Assembly: GCF_001570405.1 (NCBI RefSeq)
Contig: NZ_BBYM01000005.1
Location: 124,001-188,000, forward strand
DNA: 64,000 nucleotides
Direction: 5' to 3'
From: Microtetraspora niveoalba
Lineage (GTDB): Bacteria; Actinomycetota; Actinomycetes; Streptosporangiales; Streptosporangiaceae
The notes below the pieces were generated by a model, which did not search any database, was not told where the DNA came from, and worked only from the letters and a program-made list of their open reading frames with translations. This document shows positions 42,629 to 49,287 of the stretch, in pieces (positions within the stretch are counted from its first letter, which is position 1; every line of letters starts with the position of its first letter). The translations under genes and the position numbers were made by a program.

Positions 42629-43161
42629 CCAAGCTCGTCACTGGGGATGAGTTCCTCGACCTGTTCACCCGCTTCCAGGACGTCGCGTTCCGGCTGGAAG
42701 TCCGCGACCGCTACAACGTGCTCGAGGAGCAGGAACGGCTTGCGCTGTTCCTCGCCGACGACCTGGACGAGCTGGACCGTCGCAACAAGGTCGAGCGGGC
42801 ACCGTGGCTGTCGCGGATCAGCGCCGCCACAACAGCGGGGAAGCGGGTCGAGCGGGTCCGCGTCTTCACCGAGCCGCCCAGCGATTACGTGCGGTTTGAA
42901 CTGCACCTCAACGCGGGCAACGCCGAGGCTGGGGAGGACATCCGCTACCTGCCCCGCACGCACCCCGCCGCAGCCGACCTGCCGTCGTGGGACTACTGGT
43001 TGTTCGACTCGACGCTGCTCGCTGTGATGCGGTTCGGTCCCGATGATGCGATCATCTCCACCGAGCTGGTCGACGACCCGGATGTGGTGCGGCAGCACTG
43101 CACGTGGCGGGACGCTGTCTGGCCGCACGCTGTGCCGTACGCCTCCTACGTCGCGAGCTAA
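42625..43161 (+). CDS. DUF6879 family protein
   Basis: 178 residues. DEFLDLFTRFQDVAFRLEVR at the N-terminus and WDYWLFDSTLLAVMRFGPDD with HCTWRDAVWPHAVPY near the end match the DUF6879 family that travels with DUF5753 regulators. It may act as the toxin or effector of a toxin-antitoxin-like pair; the activity is not known. Confidence 0.85.
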   Translation: MTKLVTGDEFLDLFTRFQDVAFRLEVRDRYNVLEEQERLALFLADDLDELDRRNKVERAPWLSRISAATTAGKRVERVRVFTEPPSDYVRFELHLNAGNAEAGEDIRYLPRTHPAAADLPSWDYWLFDSTLLAVMRFGPDDAIISTELVDDPDVVRQHCTWRDAVWPHAVPYASYVAS

Positions 43162-43164
43162 TTC

Positions 43165-44031
43165 GTGGCAGGCGTGCGGCAGTCCCGGGAGGCGCTTGGA
43201 GCGCGCCTCAAGGAGCTACGGGTGGACGCGCGCCTGAACGGCAAGCAGCTCGCCGAGCGAGTGGGCTGGCTGGCCACGAAGGTCTCCAAACTCGAGCACG
43301 GCAAGCAGACCCCGACCGAGGATGACATCCGCGCCTGGGTCGCCGCGACCGGCGCGGAGCGCGAGCTGGGCTCGCTCCTTGCCCAGCTCCTCAGCCTCGA
43401 ACTTGCCTACTCCGAGTGGCGGCGGCAGCTTCGCGACGGGCTGCGCGCCCGGCAGATGCAGATCGGAGCCATCGAGACCGAAACCGGACTGTTCCGCATG
43501 TTCGAGCCCGCCGTGGTGCCCGGCCTGCTCCAGACCGGGGAGTACGCACGAGCCATGATGCGGCTGTCCGTCGCGGTGCATCGGATCCCCAACGATCTGG
43601 ATGCCGGCGTAGCGGCGCGCCTTGCCCGCCAGCAAGTCCTCTACGAGGCGGGCAAGCGCTTCCACTTCATCATCTCGGAGGCGACGCTGCGGTACCTGTT
43701 CGGGCCACCGGAGGTGTCGATGGGTCAGATCGAGCGGCTGGTCGCCACGGCGACGCTGCCCAACGTCGCGCTCGGGGTGATCCCGTTCACCGCCCGACTG
43801 CCCAAGCATCTCGCGCACGGATTCGCCATCTACGACGAACGGCTCGTCCTCGTCGAGTCGTTCGGCGCGGAGCTGTCACTCACACAGCCACAGGAGATCG
43901 AGCTGTACGGGCGAATCTTCGGGATCATGCATGAGGTGGCCGTGTACGGACGTGAGGCCCACGCGCTCATGATGCGGGTCATGGAAGATCTCGCTGGGAT
44001 GATTTCGAGCAATACCGAGCAATCTCCTTGA
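43165..44031 (+). CDS. XRE regulator with DUF5753 domain (Scr1/WhiJ-like)
   Basis: 288 residues. HTH at about 10-60 (LKELRVDARLNGKQLAERVG; KVSKLEHGKQTPTEDDIRAW). The DUF5753 domain covers about 100-280 with FEPAVVPGLLQTGEYARAMM and NVALGVIPFTARLPKHLAHG. In Streptomyces, WhiJ-type proteins with this architecture control development and antibiotics together with small partners. Start GTG 43168 or TTC-adjacent GTG near 43165. The GAGCAAT repeats before 42422 and at its own end are likely operators. Confidence 0.9.
   Translation: MAGVRQSREALGARLKELRVDARLNGKQLAERVGWLATKVSKLEHGKQTPTEDDIRAWVAATGAERELGSLLAQLLSLELAYSEWRRQLRDGLRARQMQIGAIETETGLFRMFEPAVVPGLLQTGEYARAMMRLSVAVHRIPNDLDAGVAARLARQQVLYEAGKRFHFIISEATLRYLFGPPEVSMGQIERLVATATLPNVALGVIPFTARLPKHLAHGFAIYDERLVLVESFGAELSLTQPQEIELYGRIFGIMHEVAVYGREAHALMMRVMEDLAGMISSNTEQSP
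44007..44023. promoter_or_regulatory. Operator candidate: GAGCAAT-N3-GAGCAAT (copy 2)
   Basis: GAGCAAT at 44007 and 44017, again 10 bp apart, lie within the last codons of the DUF5753 gene. This copy precedes the 44100 gene and, beyond it, the graspetide genes, so the same regulator could control the downstream cargo. Confidence 0.65.
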
Positions 44032-44053
44032 GCCTCTAGCCGTCCACTCCGTA

Positions 44054-44084
44054 CCGTCACGAACGACCCCCGAATCAGTGACGG
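44054..44084. promoter_or_regulatory. Inverted repeat CCGTCAC/GTGACGG
   Basis: CCGTCAC (44054-44060) and GTGACGG (44078-44084) are inverted with a 17-bp spacer, 16 bp before the next start codon. Could be an operator or a weak hairpin over the RBS region. Confidence 0.4.
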
Positions 44085-44099
44085 AGAAGGGGACCGGAC

Positions 44100-44534
44100 G
44101 TGCAACCCCCCAGACCCCATGCGGCGCGTACGGCGGGCCGCGTCAACGTCAGCTCGGCCGACGTGTACCGGGCCATCCACAACGAACTGGCCAGCGTCCC
44201 GCAGCAGCCGAAGGTGCAATCGCCGGCGGCGGCCGCCGCAAGGCAGCTCCAGGCGGTGCTCGCCGAACGCCACCAGATCCTCGCGGACGTCAACCAGGAC
44301 GAGCGGCTCGCGTTCGTCTCCGTCGCACCGGGCCTGCTCGTCCTCAGCAACGGCCTGACATTCCAGTGGCTGAGCGGCGAGCGCGACGCGCGCGGCCCTC
44401 TGATGGCGTACGGCCCCGCGAGCGACCCGATCACCGCCGGGCTGCGGATCGCCGCTCGCTACGACCAGATCATGAAGGACCGGCCCCCGCACCCGCTCGA
44501 TCGGGTGCCGCGCGAACTCATCAACCCGATCTGA
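44100..44534 (+). CDS. Unknown protein, 144 aa
   Basis: GTG 44100 with GAGAAGGGGA upstream. Helical N-terminal half (ADVYRAIHNELASVPQQP), then beta/alpha (DERLAFVSVAPGLLVLSNGL). It sits between the regulator and the RiPP cluster; no family recognised. Confidence 0.65.
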   Translation: MQPPRPHAARTAGRVNVSSADVYRAIHNELASVPQQPKVQSPAAAAARQLQAVLAERHQILADVNQDERLAFVSVAPGLLVLSNGLTFQWLSGERDARGPLMAYGPASDPITAGLRIAARYDQIMKDRPPHPLDRVPRELINPI

Positions 44535-44555
44535 CGAGAGACGAGGACCACCCGG

Positions 44556-44699
44556 ATGGACTCGCTCATGCTCCTGATGCACCGGGTGGGGGCGCAGCGC
44601 GATAGCGCGCATCAGCCGTCGCCCACCGCCCCGAACGACCGCCCCGGCGCCGCTGACGCGCCAGAGGCCGCACCGGGCGGGGACACCCCCGCCACCTAA
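44556..44699 (+). CDS. 47-aa small protein, uncertain
   Basis: ATG 44556 with a weak GAGGA upstream. A short hydrophobic start (MDSLMLLMHRVGA) and a Pro/Ala/Asp-rich end. Weak evidence, retained because it fills the space before the cluster. Confidence 0.35.
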   Translation: MDSLMLLMHRVGAQRDSAHQPSPTAPNDRPGAADAPEAAPGGDTPAT

Positions 44700-44710
44700 C
44701 CACCGAGACT

Positions 44711-44780
44711 TCTGGCAGGCCCCGCAGCGTTCTCCCGCGTCAGGCCCACACCCCCGTGCCTGGTGCCGGGGTCTGCCAGA
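44711..44780. terminator. Inverted repeat upstream of the graspetide cluster
   Basis: TCTGGCAGGCCCCG (44711-44724) pairs with CGGGGTCTGCCAGA (44767-44780) with a single G-U pair. The 42-nt interior is long for a terminator, so it may be a terminator of the upstream unit or a structured leader. It lies 163 bp before the precursor ATG. Confidence 0.45.
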
Positions 44781-44943
44781 TGCAAGCCCCCGCGACCCCG
44801 GGCTGGATCTCGGCCCCCGTCCAGCAGGTTCATCACCAGAGTTCCAGCCACGACGGGCCGACATGCCTCCCCGGGGCCGCGGGCACCACCCGGGCCGCCA
44901 CCTGGCCACCCGGGAACCCCCTTCACCAGGAAGGAACGACGCG

Positions 44944-45195
44944 ATGAACACCGGAACTCCCTGGGCGCTCGGCCGCATGGTTCCCCAGGCGACGAGCTTC
45001 CTCCCCCACACCAGCGTCCACCTGGACCCTGACACGCAGCAGGGCGTCTACGTCGGCCCCGGTGGCACGCCCATCGAGGCCGGCAAGCATGGCACCAACA
45101 GGCAGACCGCGGGCTGCCTGGCCACCGGCGGCAGCGACGGCAACGCGCCGGCGCCCGCTGACGACACCGCCAGCACGGACTACGACAAGGACTGA
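44944..45195 (+). CDS. tgmA: Graspetide precursor peptide (ATP-grasp-modified RiPP)
   Basis: 83 residues from ATG 44944 with GGAAGGA 7 bp upstream. The leader holds PWALGRM (6-12), the counterpart of the PFxLRx recognition motif for the ligase, then DPDTQQGVYVGPGG and KHGT (48-51), typical of the TgmA family. The likely core is about residues 52-83. It combines Thr/Ser with Asp in TGGSDGN and DDTASTDYDKD, giving donors for ester bonds and an Asp-Gly pair (65-66) prone to aspartimide formation. The ligase gene begins 2 bp after its stop. Confidence 0.88.
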   Translation: MNTGTPWALGRMVPQATSFLPHTSVHLDPDTQQGVYVGPGGTPIEAGKHGTNRQTAGCLATGGSDGNAPAPADDTASTDYDKD

Positions 45196-45197
45196 CC

Positions 45198-46142
45198 GTG
45201 GGCGAGGTGCTGGTCCTCACCTGCCTGGACGACCCGACCGCTGACATGGTCATCGGCCACCTGAACCGGCGAGGGGCGCAGGTTGCCCGGCTCGACCCCG
45301 GGGCCGACTTCCCGGCCGCCGCGTCGTTCTCCGCCCACTTTGGTGGGCGGCCAGGCGGGTCACTCACCACTGCCTCGCGGCACGTCGATCTGGAAGGGGT
45401 GCGGGCCGTCTACTACAGGCGGCCCACGCCCTACCTTCCCGACGACCCGTCGCAGGCAGAGCACTTTGCAGGTGTCCAGGCCCGGTACGGGCTCGGCGGG
45501 GTGCTGGCGTCGCTGCCGTGCCGGTACGTGAACCATCCGTGGAAGGTGATGGCGGCCGAGCACAAGCCGGTCCAGTTCGCCATCGCCCGCCGGGTCGGGT
45601 TCGCGATCCCCCCGACGCTGATCACGAACCGGCCCGACGACGCGCGAGAGTTCGCGGCCGCGCACGAACCCGTCATCTACAAGCCGCTCAGGCTCACCCC
45701 GTACACCAGCCCGTCTGGAGAGCCGTCCACCATCTGGGCGACCCCGGTGGACCCGGCCACGCTGGACGAGACCGTCAGCCACACGGCGCACCTGTTCCAG
45801 GCCCGCGTGGACAAGGTCGCCGACCTGCGCGTGACCGTGGCGGGAGAGCGCGTGTTCTGCATCCGGATCGGGTCGCCTCTGCTCGACTGGCGGCAGGACT
45901 ACGGCCGCATCACCTACACGCTGGTGGATCCGCCGCCGGGGCTCGCCGACGCCGCCCGCGCCTTCCTCGGCATGCTCGACCTGTCGTTCGGCGCGTTCGA
46001 CTTCGCCGTCGCCCGCAACGGCGTGCCGCTGTTCCTGGAGTGCAACCCGAATGGTCAGTGGGGTTGGCTGGAGGAAGCCACCGGCGCCCCGATCGCGGCG
46101 GCCATCGCCGACCTGCTACTGGAGGATCATGAACGTCCGTAA
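45198..46142 (+). CDS. tgmB: ATP-grasp peptide ligase (graspetide maturase)
   Basis: 314 residues from GTG 45198. ATP-grasp features: VNHPWKVMAAEHKPVQFAIA (111-130), the ATP-binding Lys162 in VIYKPLR, and the metal-binding block FDFAV with LFLECNPNGQWGW (279-290). MvdD/PsnB/TgmB enzymes phosphorylate Asp/Glu side chains of a precursor and join them to Thr/Ser/Lys side chains, forming omega-ester or amide rings. The N-terminal 105 residues would bind the leader. It overlaps the methyltransferase gene by 14 bp. Confidence 0.93.
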   Translation: MGEVLVLTCLDDPTADMVIGHLNRRGAQVARLDPGADFPAAASFSAHFGGRPGGSLTTASRHVDLEGVRAVYYRRPTPYLPDDPSQAEHFAGVQARYGLGGVLASLPCRYVNHPWKVMAAEHKPVQFAIARRVGFAIPPTLITNRPDDAREFAAAHEPVIYKPLRLTPYTSPSGEPSTIWATPVDPATLDETVSHTAHLFQARVDKVADLRVTVAGERVFCIRIGSPLLDWRQDYGRITYTLVDPPPGLADAARAFLGMLDLSFGAFDFAVARNGVPLFLECNPNGQWGWLEEATGAPIAAAIADLLLEDHERP

Positions 46143-47301
46143 TGACGACATCGCCGCCCAGCTCCGCCGCCACCTGGGCGCCGAACTCACCCGCGAAGGC
46201 GACCTTCGCACCGCCGAGTGGAGGCAGTCCGTCGAGATGGTGCCCCGGGAGGTGTTCCTCGGCGACCACTTCTTCCGGCGGATCGACGGCGCCTCCGGCA
46301 CGATGTGGGAGCCGATCACCCCATCCGATGGGAAGCAGTGGCTCAGCTTGGCCTACGAGAACGTCACGTGGGTGACGCAGCTCGACGGCCAGAACACGTC
46401 GGCACCGTCCGGGCCGGTCGCCGGCGCGCCGACGTCGTCCTCGACCCTTCCGGGACTGGTCGTGCGGATGCTGGAAGACCTCCAGGTGGACGACGACTCG
46501 CGCGTGTTGGAGATCGGCACCGGCACCGGCTACTCGACCGCGCTGCTCGCCGAACGTCTCGGCGCGGACCGGGTCACCTCCATTGAGGTGGACCCGCACG
46601 TCGCGGATCGCGCCCGCGAGGCGCTGCACCGGGCGGGATACCGGCCGCGCCTCGTGGTCGGGGATGGTCTGGTTGGCCACGAGGAGGGCGGGCCGTACGA
46701 CAGGGTCATCGCGACCTGCTCCGTCCGGTACATCCCGGCCGCGTGGCTGGTCCAGGCCCGGCGGGGCGGGATCGTCCTCGCCACTTTGTCTGGGTGGCTG
46801 TTCGGGTCGGGGCTTGCCCGGCTGACTGTGACCGGCCCCTCCTCGGCCGAGGGGGAGTTCCTACCGGGCACGGTCTCGTTCATGTCCGCTCGGCCGCATG
46901 CCGGGCCGCCGCTCGGCGAGCTTCCGGATCGGGAGGACGGCGAGGAGCGGGCGGCGGTGTACGGGGGCGAGGTGCTGGAGGAGTGGACGTCGCGGTGGAT
47001 CGCGCAGCTCGCCGCACCTGGCGCGCAGCAGTTCAGCATGCGGTACGAGGACGGCCCGATGACGCACTGGCTGATCGACCAGGCCGCCGGGTCATGGGCG
47101 TGGCTGGCCCCGGCCGGTGACGGGTGGACGGTGCGGCAAGGCGGGCCGCGTCGGCTGTGGGACGACATCGAGTCCGCGATCGGCGGATGGCGTAGGGCCT
47201 CATCGCCGCCTCAGCAGGCGTTCCGCATCCGCATCACCAGCGGCGAACAGGTCGTGTTCTTGCCCGGCGCGCGGACCCTGCGGTGGGTCCTTCCAGGCTG
47301 A
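46129..47301 (+). CDS. tgmC: PIMT-like methyltransferase of graspetide system
   Basis: 390 residues from ATG 46129, GGAGG 3 bp upstream. The PIMT core has TSSSTLPGLVVRMLEDL (102-118) and the SAM motif VLEIGTGTGYSTALL (126-140). About 170 further residues form a C-terminal domain absent from housekeeping PIMT. In the characterised graspetides fuscimiditide and relatives, such enzymes methylate an Asp of the ring-closed peptide, which then collapses to aspartimide. The same product type is inferred here. Confidence 0.9.
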   Translation: MNVRNDDIAAQLRRHLGAELTREGDLRTAEWRQSVEMVPREVFLGDHFFRRIDGASGTMWEPITPSDGKQWLSLAYENVTWVTQLDGQNTSAPSGPVAGAPTSSSTLPGLVVRMLEDLQVDDDSRVLEIGTGTGYSTALLAERLGADRVTSIEVDPHVADRAREALHRAGYRPRLVVGDGLVGHEEGGPYDRVIATCSVRYIPAAWLVQARRGGIVLATLSGWLFGSGLARLTVTGPSSAEGEFLPGTVSFMSARPHAGPPLGELPDREDGEERAAVYGGEVLEEWTSRWIAQLAAPGAQQFSMRYEDGPMTHWLIDQAAGSWAWLAPAGDGWTVRQGGPRRLWDDIESAIGGWRRASSPPQQAFRIRITSGEQVVFLPGARTLRWVLPG

Positions 47302-47318
47302 CCGGCGACGCCGCGACA

Positions 47319-47355
47319 GGGGCGGGGTTGGGGGAGTTTCCCCCAACCCCGTCCC
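47319..47355 (+). terminator. Terminator of the graspetide operon
   Basis: CGGGGTTGGGGG and CCCCCAACCCCG form a perfect 12-bp stem extended by four more pairs (one wobble), loop AGTTT, followed by TTGTGTTG. It ends the last prophage operon. Confidence 0.8.
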
Positions 47356-47489
47356 TTGTGTTGCGGCGGGAGATGCGGACCGGTCAGCCGTTCAGGCGTG
47401 CGGCCGGTTCGGTCTTGGCATGCGCGAGGGCGTCGTGCGCGCGCGGCCCCTTTGATGCGGGCAAAGAGGCTGCCGGGGCGCTGAGCTGC

Positions 47490-47542
47490 TGGGAGAGCTT
47501 GGGAGAAATCTGGGAGAGACGATCTTGAGCGAGGCTCTCCCA
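47490..47542 (+). other. Integrase arm-type sites, attR side
   Basis: TGGGAGA occurs at 47490, 47500 and 47511 in direct orientation, and inverted (TCTCCCA) at 47536-47542. The block 47500-47517 is identical to 5563-5580 at the other end. This cluster of four sites about 90-140 bp from the core looks like the longer attP arm. Confidence 0.62.
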
Positions 47543-47550
47543 AAATCACT

Positions 47551-47580
47551 GAGATTCACCGAGGCTCACGGAGATTCACC
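47551..47580 (+). repeat. Three 10-bp iterons next to attR
   Basis: GAGATTCACC, GAGGCTCACG, GAGATTCACC in tandem. Ten-base phasing between arm sites and core is typical of excisionase or integrase accessory binding. Confidence 0.6.
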
Positions 47581-47631
47581 ACCTGACCAGGGCAATCCTT
47601 GATCGCCCTGGTCACCAAGATCGGCTGGCCC

Positions 47632-47678
47632 CGTTCGGGACGAAGAGGCCGTGGGTTCAAATCCCGCCACCCCGACCC
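47632..47678 (+). other. attR
   Basis: 47-bp copy of the tRNA-Pro 3' end, one mismatch (C47649). Only the anticodon-arm-to-3'-end half is present, so this is not a functional tRNA gene. Confidence 0.93.
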
Positions 47679-47687
47679 GATAGGTTC

Positions 47688-47723
47688 AAGGGCCTGATCG
47701 CTGGAGACAGCGGTCAGGCCCTT
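47688..47723. terminator. Original host terminator of tRNA-Pro, displaced by the prophage
   Basis: AAGGGCCTGATCGCT and AGCGGTCAGGCCCTT form a 15-bp stem with one wobble and a 6-nt loop, ending in TTGGTCGTTTGTT, 10 bp beyond attR. Its design mirrors the phage hairpin at 5521-5550. Confidence 0.7.
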
Positions 47724-48418
47724 GGTCGTTTGTTGGCGTGGCGTCAGTGGTTTGAACCCGAACCCGGTCCTTCCGCAGAGGGGCCGCGGTGGCGAAGAAG
47801 CGGGGGCCGAACCAGCGGGCGAAGCGCTCCGGCCGGGTCCATGCAGCCTGCACCTGCTCGCGCCGCGCGGCGGATTCACGGAAGGCCTCCGAACTCGGCG
47901 GTCTTCGTCATGGCTTCCCTCACAGGGTTTCGTGGATCGCTTCCGACGAGACCCACACACTGCCGGGCGTCCCTTACGGTCCCCTCCTGGTGTCCTTAAG
48001 GCCCCTGTCGCGAGTTTTCGAAGCGGTATCGGTGACCGGGTGTGTTCGCTTCGAGGCTGAAGGCTCGATCTTGACACGAACTCTCGGTCCATTGAACATG
48101 AGCTCAGTCAGCTAACGAGGCACTGAACGGGGCCGTCGGCAGAGGGGCGGCCACCCCGGACCGGAATGGACCGGTGGGCATTTCCGCCTTCATTTGGAGT
48201 GGGCGAGTTCGTGCTGTCCCGGCGCCGACGGAAAGGACCGCAGGAAGACCTACTTGACATTTGCGGCAGGCGCCACCATCACCTTCGCGCCGTGAGGCTT
48301 TAAAGGCTGGAGTCAGGGCGGCTGTCCGCTGGCCATCGGGCCGGCCTCGATGCCGGCGTTGTCACTACAAAGGCGATCGGAGAACAAGGTTTTTCGGGCC
48401 AGATGACGGCGCAAGACA
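47724..48418. other. Intergenic region, 695 bp, no gene identified
   Basis: No frame shows convincing coding character on either strand. TTGACA occurs at 48254-48259, but no good -10 lies at 16-18 bp; GGACCGGAATGGACCGG (near 48157) is a short direct repeat of GGACCGG. The region probably holds the control sequences of the LuxR-type gene. Confidence 0.5.
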
Positions 48419-48748
48419 GTGAAGGCGGAGGGAATGTCCGTTGATTTGCCGTTGGGTTTCGATGTCGAGTCGGCGCTGTCGCGGATCACCGCTCTTTCCG
48501 AGCGCGAGCAAGAAGTGCTGATGCTGCTTGCCCACGGGCTCACAGATCAGCAGATAGCCGAGCATCTTTCCATTACTCATCGCACCGCGCGCGCCCACAC
48601 GGCCAGCATCCTCTGCAAACTACAGGTGACAGGGCGCATACAGGCCGCAATGGTCGGATTCACTGTGCATCGCGGATCGGAAATCGTCAATTGGCTGACC
48701 CGCCATGGCGGAACGGCCAATGGTCAGGGAATCGCCGGTAGCTCATGA
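48419..48748 (+). CDS. LuxR-type HTH regulator, single domain
   Basis: 109 residues from GTG 48419, or 104 from ATG 48434. The HTH covers about 24-80: LSEREQEVLMLLAHGLTDQQ, IAEHLSITHRTARAHTASIL and CKLQVTGRIQAAM. There is no receiver or sensor domain. It immediately precedes the Cys-rich peptide genes in the same direction, 39 bp away, and is probably their activator. Confidence 0.85.
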   Translation: MKAEGMSVDLPLGFDVESALSRITALSEREQEVLMLLAHGLTDQQIAEHLSITHRTARAHTASILCKLQVTGRIQAAMVGFTVHRGSEIVNWLTRHGGTANGQGIAGSS

Positions 48749-48787
48749 TGACTCCCAACGTCACTGACGGAGAAAGGGGGTGTTTCG

Positions 48788-48994
48788 ATGAAGACGGCGT
48801 TGGCGTTGGGGGACCGTGTCCTGTCCGCCCTCGTGCCGAGAGCTCGAGCCGCGGCGACGGAATGCGACTACCTGACCTGCACGGTGTACGCGACCTGCTG
48901 CTCGGGTGGCTACTGCTGGTCCTGCTGGCGCACCGGCCAGCAGTACTGCTGCTCGTACCCCAACGGACAGTACTCCTGCGGGAGTTGCAACTAG
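48788..48994 (+). CDS. Cysteine-rich secreted peptide 1
   Basis: 68 residues. The 23-residue leader (KTALALGDRVLSALVPRARA) is an amphipathic helix ending in ARAAA, a type I signal-peptidase-like AxA site, but lacks a classic hydrophobic Sec core. The mature part has ten Cys at 26, 31, 37, 38, 43, 46, 54, 55, 64 and 67 (CDYLTC, CCSGGYCWSC, CC, CGSC). CDY-x2-C followed by CSGG recalls the disulfide-rich methylamine dehydrogenase light chain. The associated thioredoxin-like, MauE-like, exporter and peptidase genes suggest secretion and oxidative folding. Confidence 0.8.
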   Translation: MKTALALGDRVLSALVPRARAAATECDYLTCTVYATCCSGGYCWSCWRTGQQYCCSYPNGQYSCGSCN

Positions 48995-49006
48995 GGAGGC
49001 ATTGCG

Positions 49007-49210
49007 ATGACAACGATGCTGAACCTGGCTGACCGGGTCCTGGCGGCGCTGGTCCCGAAGGCCAGAGCCGCGGCCGCTGAATGCGACTACGTGACCTGCA
49101 CGGTGTACGCGACCTGCTGCTCGGGCGGTTGGTGCTGGTCCTGCTCTCGTCCCGGTCATCAGACCTGCTGCTACCGCTCGGGAACGATGACCTGCACCAC
49201 CTGTGCGTAG
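49007..49210 (+). CDS. Cysteine-rich secreted peptide 2 (tandem paralogue)
   Basis: 67 residues, GGGAGG 8 bp before ATG 49007. It aligns with peptide 1 throughout: leader MTTMLNLADRVLAALVPKAR, then Cys 26, 31, 37, 38, 43, 46, 54, 55, 63 and 66. CTVYATCCSGG is identical; residues between later cysteines vary (RPGH, YRSGTMT). The leader is as conserved as the Cys core, as in peptide families processed by a dedicated system. Arose by duplication. Confidence 0.8.
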   Translation: MTTMLNLADRVLAALVPKARAAAAECDYVTCTVYATCCSGGWCWSCSRPGHQTCCYRSGTMTCTTCA

Positions 49211-49223
49211 CTGAGCATGTCGA

Positions 49224-49258
49224 GGCGTGTCGGCCTGCTCTCATCAAGCCGACACGCC
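49224..49258 (+). terminator. Hairpin between peptide genes and machinery genes
   Basis: GGCGTGTCGGC and GCCGACACGCC form a perfect 11-bp stem with a 13-nt loop, followed by GTCATCATTTTA. A partial terminator here would give high peptide and low machinery expression from one promoter. Confidence 0.68.
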
Positions 49259-49287
49259 GTCATCATTTTATTGAGGATGGTTTGCCG

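Larger units (their letters stand above)
5478..47678. mobile_element. Integrated siphovirus prophage, about 42.2 kb, in tRNA-Pro
   Basis: The element is bounded by the 29-bp perfect direct repeat of the tRNA-Pro 3' end. The left end carries the integrase reading toward attL, then a divergent repressor/Cro switch, an early operon (8.3-19.3 kb), a complete head-tail-lysis operon (19.7-40.8 kb) and accessory genes (40.9-47.3 kb). Every structural gene expected of an HK97-type long-tailed phage is present and unbroken. No insertion sequence or stop-codon damage is visible, so the element may still be inducible. Confidence 0.95.

Noticed and set aside
44696-45370. Minus-strand frame over the graspetide precursor
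   Set aside because: Arg/Pro/Ser shadow; the plus-strand precursor has an RBS, leader motif and ligase coupling.
47632-47678. Second tRNA-Pro gene
   Set aside because: Only the 3' half is present; it is the attR duplicate.
47556-48092. Minus-strand protein with DLNPRPLRPE
   Set aside because: This motif is the well-known artefact of translating tRNA sequence; it lies on attR.
48788-49210. Lanthipeptide precursors
   Set aside because: No LanM, LanB/C or LanKC gene nearby, and the Ser/Thr positions are not conserved with Cys; the redox genes favour disulfides.
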